A stretch of 22,772 nucleotides of DNA from Ruminococcaceae bacterium UBA6855 (GTDB lineage: Bacteria; Bacillota; Clostridia; Oscillospirales; Acutalibacteraceae), in the NCBI GenBank assembly GCA_002451755.1, contig DKDF01000050.1:1-22772 (forward strand). The letters run 5' to 3'. The notes under the pieces were generated by a model. It was given only the letters and a program-made list of their open reading frames with translations, did no database searches and was not told where the DNA came from. Below, piece by piece: positions 1 to 4,752 of the stretch; position 1 is the first letter of the stretch; each line of letters opens with the position of its first letter. The position numbers and the translations under genes are program-made.

Positions 1-149
1 GTGGTCTTGCCGGAGCCGGATTCGCCCATGATAGCGACATACTCGCCCTCCGACACGCTGAAGTTAACATTTTTAAGAGCCTCGACCTTGTTGCCGCCGA
101 GACGGGTTGAGTAGACTTTTTTGAGTCCGTTGACTTCCAAAATACTCAC
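1..149 (-). CDS. ABC transporter ATP-binding protein, BceA-like (partial, N-terminus only)
   Basis: Only the first 49 complete codons are in the window; the gene continues past the left edge. The translation starts MSILEVNGLKKVYSTR and reaches a Walker A motif GESGSGKT, which is typical of LolD/MacB/BceA-type ATPases that energise an FtsX-type permease. The start is a GTG at 147-149, preceded by AGGAGG (reverse complement at 159-164) with a nine-base gap. It lies downstream of a response regulator and a short histidine kinase on the same strand, the usual order of Bce-type antimicrobial-peptide sensing and resistance modules, so the permease gene is expected just outside the window. The family assignment is from sequence; the peptide-resistance role is inferred from context. 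Confidence 0.88.
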   Translation of the reverse strand, partial: MSILEVNGLKKVYSTRLGGNKVEALKNVNFSVSEGEYVAIMGESGSGKT

Positions 150-180
150 TGTAGTTGACCTCCTGTCATTTTGTGGCTCT

Positions 181-209
181 ATTATAGCCGAAAAGGGAAA
201 TGTGCCTCC
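181..209 (-). promoter_or_regulatory. candidate promoter of the ABC transporter gene
   Basis: On the minus strand a perfect TATAAT lies at 181-186, about 32 bp before the GTG start. Seventeen bases upstream the hexamer is GGAGGC (204-209), a very poor -35. A good -10 with no -35 is what an activator-dependent promoter looks like. It overlaps an inverted repeat at 195-231. Confidence 0.5.
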
Positions 210-231
210 ATAGAAAAGGCTTACATTTCCC
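195..231. repeat. inverted repeat in the ABC transporter promoter region
   Basis: Arms GGGAAATGT (195-203) and ACATTTCCC (223-231) are perfect complements, and the inner GCCT/AGGC (204-207, 217-220) can extend the stem with a two-base bulge. It could be the terminator of the kinase gene, which is weak because there is no clean T-tract, or part of an operator overlapping the -35 region. Confidence 0.5.
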
Positions 232-239
232 CTTTCAAA

Positions 240-257
240 TCTTACGGTTTTGTAAGA
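240..257. promoter_or_regulatory. candidate BceR-type operator
   Basis: A perfect inverted repeat TCTTAC-N6-GTAAGA occupies 240-257, between the kinase stop and the transporter gene. Read on the minus strand it contains TTACA-N4-CGTAA, one mismatch from the TnACA-N4-TGTAA consensus reported for Bce-type regulators. It is centred about 75 bp upstream of the predicted transcription start, a sensible place for an activator site. Function is inferred. Confidence 0.45.
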
Positions 258-259
258 AG

Positions 260-1246
260 TTATTCTTTTCCGAGTTTGTACTGACTGAGATCGAGGCGAA
301 CCGTTGTCCCCTCGCCTACCGTTGAAGAAATCGAGATATCGATGCCGAGGTTCCGGCATATGCGGCGGCAGAGATAAAGCCCGAGCCCGCTCGCGCGGCG
401 GTCGGTTCTGCCGTTGCAGCCGGTATAGCCTTTGTCAAATACGCGCGGCAAATCCTCCGGCGCGATGCCTATTCCGGTGTCTTCAATGCAGAGAACTTTT
501 CCCTCGGAATAAATTTTTATGCTCCCCTCGCGGGTATATTTGAGCGCATTCGAGAGCAGCTGCTCGACGACGAACGCGAACCATTTTTCGTCCGTGACGG
601 CTTGAATATCAACGCTGTCATATTCGAGGCAGATTCTGCGGTCGATGAACTCCGAGGCGAATTTTTTTACCGAGCTTCTGATTATTTCGTCTATATCCTG
701 CCGGGCAAAAACATAGTCGCTGTAATCCGAGCCGAGACGCACAAAGATGAGCACCATTTCGACATACTGCTCTATCCGCGACAGCTCGGACGCGAGCCTG
801 CGCGCTTCGGGCACATCTTCTTTCTGAAGAGTCAGGCGCATCGCCGCTATCGGCGTTTTTATCTGATGCGCCCAGACGGTGTAGTAATCGACGGTGTCGC
901 GTATGCGGCTGTCCGTCTGCGCCGTTATCTCCGCTATTTTTTCTTTGAGCACGGATATCAGCTGCTGATAATCGGAGTCGACTATCCCCTCCGGCTCGGG
1001 CAAAGCAGATATAAGTTCTGTATTCCTGCGGTGCAGCTCTTCGAAAAACTTGTGGCGGCGATACGATTTTATAATATCATAGGCGGCGAACACCGCGCCG
1101 AAAAGCAGGCACAGGGCGCACGGATATATGACCGCACGCACGGGCAGACGGTAGACCCAAAAAGAAAACGCGAATATGCAGACGAAAAGCAGAAGCATCG
1201 AGAGCCGCTTCCACCGCTCCTTGAGATAACCCTTGAAAAAGCTCAT
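260..1246 (-). CDS. sensor histidine kinase, BceS-like (intramembrane-sensing)
   Basis: A 328-residue membrane kinase that should phosphorylate the regulator encoded just upstream. Two hydrophobic segments (about residues 16-32 and 37-58) are separated by only a few residues, so there is almost no extracellular sensor domain; this is the hallmark of intramembrane-sensing kinases that detect signals through a partner ABC transporter. The H box is WAHQIKTP with His127, the N box has Asn233, the G1 motif DTGIG is at 256-260 and the G2 motif GLGL at 287-290, so all catalytic motifs are intact. The ATG at 1244-1246 follows GGAGG with a short gap. The gene begins 13 bp after the regulator stop and is followed by the ABC ATPase gene, which supports the Bce assignment. 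Confidence 0.9.
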   Translation of the reverse strand: MSFFKGYLKERWKRLSMLLLFVCIFAFSFWVYRLPVRAVIYPCALCLLFGAVFAAYDIIKSYRRHKFFEELHRRNTELISALPEPEGIVDSDYQQLISVLKEKIAEITAQTDSRIRDTVDYYTVWAHQIKTPIAAMRLTLQKEDVPEARRLASELSRIEQYVEMVLIFVRLGSDYSDYVFARQDIDEIIRSSVKKFASEFIDRRICLEYDSVDIQAVTDEKWFAFVVEQLLSNALKYTREGSIKIYSEGKVLCIEDTGIGIAPEDLPRVFDKGYTGCNGRTDRRASGLGLYLCRRICRNLGIDISISSTVGEGTTVRLDLSQYKLGKE

Positions 1247-1259
1247 AACCCCTCCGAAA

Positions 1260-1931
1260 TCAAGCTATTATATACCCCACGCCGAACTTTGTGGCAATAA
1301 AATCTTTGAGTCCCGCCGCGTCAAGCTTCTTTCGCAGGCGGTTGACATTGACGGTAAGCGTATTTTCATCGACGAACGAGTCCGTCTCCCAAAGGCGCTC
1401 CATCAGCTTTTCGCGGCTGACCACCTTGCCTTTATTTTCCATCAGGCAGAGCAGAATGCGATATTCATTTTTTGTCAGCGTTATCTTTTCATCGCCGAAA
1501 ACGAGAGAATTTTCGCCCGTATCAAGCAATACGCCGCGATGCTCGAGCACCGGGACATTGGCGCCGAAATCGTAAGTACGGCGCAGAAGAGCCTGGATTT
1601 TCGCCATGAGGACGCTGCCGTCAAACGGCTTCGAGATAAAATCATCCGCGCCGAGATTCATCGCCATGACGATATTCATATTATCCGACGCCGAGGAGAC
1701 GAAGATTATCGGCACCTTCGAGACGCGGCGAATCTCACTGCACCAATGATAGCCGTCAAAAAACGGCAGCATGATATCGAGCAGGACTATATGCGGCGAA
1801 AACTCGGCGAACTCGTGCATGACATTGCTGAAATCCCGCACGATATGCGTCTGAAGATTCCACGCCTGCGCCTGCGCCGCGACGGCGTTCGCTATCCCCG
1901 GGTCGTCCTCAACGATAAAGAGCCTGTACAT
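1260..1931 (-). CDS. OmpR/PhoB-family response regulator, BceR-like
   Basis: A 223-residue two-domain regulator. The receiver domain has the acidic pair Asp9/Asp10, phosphoacceptor Asp52 in LLDIMLP and Lys101 in SKPFD. The C-terminal half, from about residue 125, is a winged-helix DNA-binding domain containing LTKNEYRIL and NVNRLRKKL, typical of the OmpR class. Start ATG at 1929-1931 is preceded by GGAGG. It is the promoter-proximal gene of a regulator-kinase-transporter series, so it most likely activates the ABC transporter operon when the transporter/kinase complex senses a peptide antibiotic. The ligand cannot be read from sequence. Confidence 0.92.
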   Translation of the reverse strand: MYRLFIVEDDPGIANAVAAQAQAWNLQTHIVRDFSNVMHEFAEFSPHIVLLDIMLPFFDGYHWCSEIRRVSKVPIIFVSSASDNMNIVMAMNLGADDFISKPFDGSVLMAKIQALLRRTYDFGANVPVLEHRGVLLDTGENSLVFGDEKITLTKNEYRILLCLMENKGKVVSREKLMERLWETDSFVDENTLTVNVNRLRKKLDAAGLKDFIATKFGVGYIIA

Positions 1932-2005
1932 ACCGCACCTCCGAAAACTGTTTCATAAAAATCAACGGACGAATCCGCCCAAAAACTTCGGTTGTATCTG
2001 AAATA

Positions 2006-2034
2006 ATTATACGGCATCCGCCGCCGCGTTTCAA
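2006..2034 (-). promoter_or_regulatory. promoter of the Bce-like regulator/kinase operon
   Basis: On the minus strand TTGAAA (2029-2034) and TATAAT (2006-2011) are separated by exactly 17 bp, a near-consensus vegetative promoter. The predicted start at about 1999 gives a leader of roughly 70 nt before the regulator ATG. Confidence 0.75.
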
Positions 2035-2099
2035 GAAAAACAGTATCGCAAATGAACTTCGGCGCATAGAATATACAGAAAAAACTTTGGAGGTGCCAA

Positions 2100-2510
2100 A
2101 TGAACAATAATCAAAACCGCTGCGGCTGCGGCGGACAGCCGACAGTTATGGACATTGACCGCGAGACGAAAGAGAACACAAATTTCCGAAAAGAGGCATG
2201 GACGGGCGAGCATCTGCAGGTAACGCTGATGTGCATACCCACAAACTGCGACATCGGCGCGGAGATCCACGAGGACACGGATCAGCTCGTCTGCATCGTG
2301 CAGGGCTGCGCGACAATAAGCTTCGGCGCGACGAAATGCTCCATGTGCGACGGTCAGAGGGCAAACGGCGGCGACGCCTGCCTCATCCCCGCCGGAACCT
2401 GGCACAATATAACAAACAGCGGAAACATCCCGCTCAAGGTATATTCCGTATACGCTCCGCCGCACCACGCGGCAGGAACAGTCCAGCGCACCAAGACCTG
2501 CGACTGCTGA
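2100..2510 (+). CDS. cupin-domain protein, cysteine-rich
   Basis: A 136-residue single-domain cupin. Residues 30-120 carry the two cupin motifs: GAEIHEDTDQLVCIVQG (about 53-69) with His57, and CLIPAGTWHNITNSG (about 94-108) with His102, likely metal ligands of the beta-barrel. It resembles small stand-alone cupins of anaerobes with the pattern WTGEHLQVTLM and VYAPPHH. Ten cysteines are present, including a CGCGG run near the N-terminus and a terminal CDC, more than is normal for the fold. A GGAGGT Shine-Dalgarno precedes the ATG. It stands alone on the plus strand, back to back with the Bce-like operon. The substrate or binding role is unknown. Confidence 0.88.
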   Translation: MNNNQNRCGCGGQPTVMDIDRETKENTNFRKEAWTGEHLQVTLMCIPTNCDIGAEIHEDTDQLVCIVQGCATISFGATKCSMCDGQRANGGDACLIPAGTWHNITNSGNIPLKVYSVYAPPHHAAGTVQRTKTCDC

Positions 2511-2520
2511 AAATAAAATA

Positions 2521-2562
2521 GATACAGGCGCCGTGACTCTGGTGGATCACGGCGCCCGTATC
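2521..2562. terminator. strong hairpin after the cupin gene, probable terminator
   Basis: GGCGCCGTGA (2527-2536) and TCACGGCGCC (2547-2556) form a perfect ten-base-pair stem with a ten-base loop; GATAC (2521-2525) and GTATC (2558-2562) extend it across one mismatch. There is no T-run on the plus side, but the minus strand reads TATTTTATTTTC after the stem, so it would end leftward transcription best. It may stop or stabilise the cupin mRNA as well. Confidence 0.6.
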
Positions 2563-2601
2563 GTTGAGGAAGTGGAGATAAAAAAGATAATATGGAAATT
2601 C

Positions 2602-2631
2602 CAAAACGCAGGTTGGGGGTTCTGCGTTTTG
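2602..2631. terminator. hairpin, possible terminator between convergent genes
   Basis: CAAAACGCAG (2602-2611) and CTGCGTTTTG (2622-2631) form a perfect ten-base-pair stem with a ten-base loop. It has A-rich and T-rich ends built into the stem, as bidirectional terminators often do. It lies 60 bp after the stop of the leftward hypothetical gene. Confidence 0.45.
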
Positions 2632-2690
2632 CGTGGATGGTGAAATCAGCGAAGCATTACTTTCTGCTCATTCTCGCCCGGCAGTCGAAA

Positions 2691-2984
2691 TCATCCGACC
2701 TCGACTGCCGAAAAGTCATAGTACAGATCCATCGGGCGATTATCGCCGAGCAGGAGTATGCTGTTATCCTCGAGCAGGAGATTGTCTCCCGCATACTTCG
2801 TGATGAAGTCTATGCCATAGTTGACAGCCTGTTCTTCATTCTCGGCATAAATAAATCCGCTGACGGGGTTGACGGTGTCCTCGCAGGCGCCTATCTCCCT
2901 GCCGTCCTCTCCGATTTTCTTGCATCGGCATTCGAGCACGTAGCGTGAGCCGACATCCGGAAGTCCGTCATATTCTTTTAGCAT
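2691..2984 (-). CDS. small hypothetical protein (97 aa)
   Basis: I do not recognise this protein. The reading frame is open much further upstream, but the upstream part overlaps a structured leader, and the sensible start is the ATG at 2982-2984 giving MLKEYDGLPDVGSRYVLE. The product is acidic and soluble-looking, with no signal peptide or membrane segment, a CxC pair near residues 19-21 (ECRCKK) and a tail rich in aspartate and hydrophobics. The ribosome-binding region is weak (GGGACGG about six bases before ATG) and forms the 3' end of the structured RNA upstream, so translation may be controlled by that RNA. The segment could also be chance open frame beside an RNA gene. Confidence 0.5.
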   Translation of the reverse strand: MLKEYDGLPDVGSRYVLECRCKKIGEDGREIGACEDTVNPVSGFIYAENEEQAVNYGIDFITKYAGDNLLLEDNSILLLGDNRPMDLYYDFSAVEVG

Positions 2985-2986
2985 TA

Positions 2987-3124
2987 CTATCCGTCCCTTG
3001 AATTTATATGCAGGTGCGGTTTGCCGCGGCCTGTTGCAGCCTCCGCGCTTCCGGCGGTCAGGCAGCAGACGGAAAACCCGCCCGCTTCCCGCCGTATAGG
3101 AGTATAGGAGGTAGTTGACTTCAT
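2987..3124 (-). other. short ORF inside the structured leader (45 codons)
   Basis: An open frame starting MKSTTSYTPI runs to a TAG two bases before the ATG of the small gene. The counterpart in the second copy (3757-3795) reads MNLKPISYITPI and stops after 12 codons. The two differ by six bases, so length changes kept the frame. There is no good Shine-Dalgarno before either ATG. The frame may be a leader peptide or a by-product of the RNA. Confidence 0.2.
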
Positions 3125-3146
3125 TTATGTACTTCGTTTGAGTACG
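2987..3146 (-). ncRNA. structured leader or stand-alone ncRNA (possible raiA-motif class)
   Basis: Read on the minus strand, a TAAAAT box (3152-3157) precedes about 160 nt of GC-rich RNA sitting in an AT-rich gap. Stems visible by eye: GTACT/AGTAC (3129-3133 with 3141-3145); CGGCGG with CCGCCG (3089-3094 with 3052-3057) enclosing AGCGGGCGG paired with CCGUCUGCU (3078-3086 with 3064-3072, two G-U pairs, five-base loop); and GCGG/CCGC enclosing CUG/CAG further on. CCGUC near 3071 could pair with the GGACGG near 2990 as a pseudoknot. The RNA ends at the start of the small gene 2691-2984. The first 50 nt match the second RNA locus at 3712-3811. The raiA suggestion rests on recollection of the class, not on a search. 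Confidence 0.5.
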
Positions 3147-3229
3147 CCATAATTTTAACGCATTGCAAGCAAAAAGTGTTGATTTTTCAAAAAGTGATGC
3201 AAAAATAGGCAAAAACGATATATTTCGAG
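3095..3229. repeat. diverged direct repeat, copy 1 (promoter plus 5' RNA module)
   Basis: This aligns along its whole length with 3760-3895, at a nearly constant offset of about 665 bp. The best-kept blocks are TATAGGAG at one end, TTTTAACGCATT against TTTTAGCGCATT, the CAAAAAGTG tandem sites (3170-3178 and 3188-3196, 18 bp apart) and AAAACGAT near the far end. Confidence 0.7.
3152..3196 (-). promoter_or_regulatory. candidate regulated promoter of the structured RNA
   Basis: A TAAAAT -10-like box lies at 3152-3157 on the minus strand. At the -35 position there is no TTGACA; instead two copies of CACTTTTTG lie 18 bp apart (3170-3178, 3188-3196). The same arrangement recurs at the second copy, which suggests binding by an activator or an alternative sigma factor. 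Confidence 0.4.
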
Positions 3230-3413
3230 CAGTTATTTTTCTATACAGCAAACATAAGATACGTTTTGACAGATTATTGCGTATAATTATCGGCATATGA
3301 ACGACATTTTGTTTGTACGGTGTAAATGACACGGTTTACAAAAATAGTGTAACAAATCAGCCTCTTCGGCGGGCAAATGATATCCACCCCCACTTACTTT
3401 GAGCGGAGCGAAA

Positions 3414-3463
3414 CTAACCCCTCAGTCTCGGCTTCGCCGAGCCAGCTCCCCTACAGGGGAGCC
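3414..3463. repeat. GC-rich palindromic repeat A, copy 1
   Basis: A 50-bp element containing CTCGGC-TTC-GCCGAG and CTCCCCTACAGGGGAG, two adjacent palindromes. It matches 19166-19215 at 47 of 50 positions. The difference CTTCG against CTCTG lies in the loop of the first palindrome, so pairing is kept. Confidence 0.85.
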
Positions 3464-3524
3464 GAAATAACATTCTATATTGCGACAAGAATCTATTTCC
3501 AAAATCAGTCGCAACAAGCTTTTT

Positions 3525-3572
3525 GTGCCGCTTGCGCGGCATCGGTGCGTCGAGGTCGCCGCACGCTACAAG
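3525..3572. repeat. GC-rich palindromic repeat B, copy 1
   Basis: A 48-bp element made of two small hairpins (TGCCGC/GCGGCA type and GGTGCG/CGCACC type). It matches two identical copies at 19085-19132 and 19243-19290 with three differences. Confidence 0.85.
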
Positions 3573-3602
3573 GTCATTTCTCACCTTTACATATTATCTT
3601 AA

Positions 3603-3764
3603 GCAAAGCAAGCTCCCCTCGATTCCAACTACGCTAAAAATGGTGTTTATGGCTTCAATAAAAATTTATATGAACTAAAACAACTCGTTGATTTCGCTGC
3701 GGATTCTCGTCAGTACAAAAGAAAGCAGGCAAGGCGTGTGCCCTGCCTGCTTTCTTTTATATAG
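3603..3764 (+). pseudogene. possible decayed coding fragment
   Basis: The plus-strand frame after the TAA at 3600-3602 reads 53 codons to a TAG, with a middle that looks like ordinary protein: SNYAKNGVYGFNKNLYELK, then QLVDFAADSRQYKRK. There is no start codon or ribosome site, and repeat B lies just upstream, so this would be the tail of a lost gene. I cannot name a family. The last ten codons are terminator sequence, so only about 40 codons could be original. This is weak evidence. Confidence 0.25.
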
Positions 3765-3811
3765 GAGTTATGTAGGAGATAGGTTTCAAATTCATGCTCT
3801 TTTCAGAGTTC
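3712..3811 (-). ncRNA. candidate CU-rich small RNA with intrinsic terminator
   Basis: On the minus strand a TAAAAT box (3818-3823) is followed after a few bases by a hairpin CUCU-GAAA-AGAG, then an unpaired stretch with CUAUCUCC and ACUCCUAUA, then a 15-bp terminator stem with a U-run. The total is about 100 nt. CUCCU repeats are complementary to Shine-Dalgarno sequences, a feature of some Gram-positive regulatory RNAs that block translation. The 5' half aligns with the structured RNA at 2987-3146. No expression evidence is available here. Confidence 0.45.
3717..3758. terminator. bidirectional intrinsic terminator
   Basis: AAAAGAAAGCAGGCA (3717-3731) is the exact complement of TGCCTGCTTTCTTTT (3744-3758), with a 12-base loop. 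T-runs lie on both sides, so it can act on either strand. On the minus strand it ends the candidate small RNA. Confidence 0.85.
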
Positions 3812-3895
3812 AACATTATTTTAGCGCATTTGCCGCCGAAAGTGTGAATTTTTGCAAAAGTGATGCGATTTTGGGCGAAAACGATGTTTTTCGCG
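3760..3895. repeat. diverged direct repeat, copy 2 (promoter plus 5' RNA module)
   Basis: This is the partner of 3095-3229. Here the tandem sites read CCGAAAGTG (3836-3844) and GCAAAAGTG (3854-3862), again 18 bp apart, and the -10-like box is at 3818-3823 on the minus strand. Confidence 0.7.
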
Positions 3896-3986
3896 ATTTT
3901 AATTTGCCGAGGTCGCAAAACTCAATTCAGGCGGTGACCGGCAAACAGTAAAAAATAATCGCTGATGACATTTTTTATTTTTCTGT

Positions 3987-4014
3987 TTGCTTTTTCGACA
4001 AAATGTGGTATAAT
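3987..4014 (+). promoter_or_regulatory. promoter of the LytTR regulator, with overlapping Spo0A-like box
   Basis: A perfect TATAAT (4009-4014) has a weak -35 TTGCTT (3987-3992) at 16 bp. Between them TTCGACA (3994-4000) reads TGTCGAA on the minus strand, within TTTTGTCGAAAAA, which matches the Spo0A box core. A site in this position would most easily repress the promoter. The predicted start is about 4021, so the ATG at 4003 lies upstream of the transcript and cannot be the gene start. Confidence 0.55.
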
Positions 4015-4035
4015 ATTTGCGGGAGAGTGATTCTT

Positions 4036-4752
4036 TTGATCGATATACTCGTTTGCGACGACAGCGCGGAAATAGTTGAACAGGTAAAAAAGCTGCTGTG
4101 CGCATGGGAAAAAGTGAACACCGTCAGCTTCAATATAGACTGCCGCCAATCGGGAAAATTTATTCTCGAAAACAAGCACAAATACGACATTGCTTTTATT
4201 GATATCGAGATGCCGGAAATGAGCGGACTCGAGCTCGCGGTTGAGCTCAAGAAGCAGAATCCTGATGTACTGATAATCGTCCTGACCTCGTTCCAGCGAT
4301 ATCTCGACGACGCGATGCGCATACATGTTTTCAGATATCTCTCGAAGCCTGTTGATGTCAACCGCTTCAACAAGAATCTTTTTGACGCGGTTCAGGAATA
4401 CCGCACGCTGAGCAAGACGATAATTCTCGAAACACACGACATAGTCAAAAAGATAAAGACAAAAGACATTCTCTATATCGAAAACAGGCGCTACGGCGCA
4501 CTGCTCGTAACGAAAGACGCCGAATATGCGACGGGAGTCAGACTAAAAGACTGGATAGCAAAAACCGGTCAGCCGGACTGCTTTGTCTATTCCCACGCGA
4601 GCTACATAGTCAATCTGCAAAATGTCATCGACTTTTCAAAAGACAGCGTCACGCTCAGAAAAGGTGACGGCGAAACGGTCAGCGTATATATGTCCCAGCG
4701 CAAATACCCCGCCTTCAGAAAGGCATTCTTCAACTTTGCGGGAGGTATATGA
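4036..4752 (+). CDS. LytTR-family response regulator
   Basis: A 238-residue regulator of the AgrA/LytR type. The receiver domain has Asp8/Asp9, phosphoacceptor Asp56 in FIDIEMP and Lys104 in LSKPVD. From about residue 120 to 236 follows a LytTR DNA-binding domain, with the family-like phrases DILYIENRRYGALL and SYIVNLQNVIDFSKD. I chose the TTG at 4036-4038 because GGGAGAG (4021-4027) lies eight bases upstream and the ATG at 4003 is inside the promoter; a GTG at 4027 is too close to that site. The stop overlaps the start of the sensor gene by ATGA, so the two are translationally coupled. No peptide-pheromone gene is visible nearby, so the signal is unknown. Confidence 0.9.
   Translation: MIDILVCDDSAEIVEQVKKLLCAWEKVNTVSFNIDCRQSGKFILENKHKYDIAFIDIEMPEMSGLELAVELKKQNPDVLIIVLTSFQRYLDDAMRIHVFRYLSKPVDVNRFNKNLFDAVQEYRTLSKTIILETHDIVKKIKTKDILYIENRRYGALLVTKDAEYATGVRLKDWIAKTGQPDCFVYSHASYIVNLQNVIDFSKDSVTLRKGDGETVSVYMSQRKYPAFRKAFFNFAGGI

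Noticed and set aside
3270..3295. TTGACA followed by TATAAT near 3276-3292 on the plus strand
   Set aside because: The spacing is only ten bases, too short for a promoter, and no gene follows.
3414..3572. CRISPR array or transposon in the repeat regions
   Set aside because: Copies are few, unevenly spaced and palindromic. There are no spacers of constant length, no cas genes and no transposase in the window.
3903..3945. Inverted repeat TTTGCC/GGCAAA with inner GGTC/GACC
   Set aside because: The stem is broken by bulges, has a long loop and no T-run on either strand; I do not call it a terminator or operator.
4003..4035. ATG at 4003 as start of the LytTR regulator
   Set aside because: The promoter -10 lies at 4009-4014, so this ATG is upstream of the transcript. 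TTG at 4036 has a proper ribosome site.
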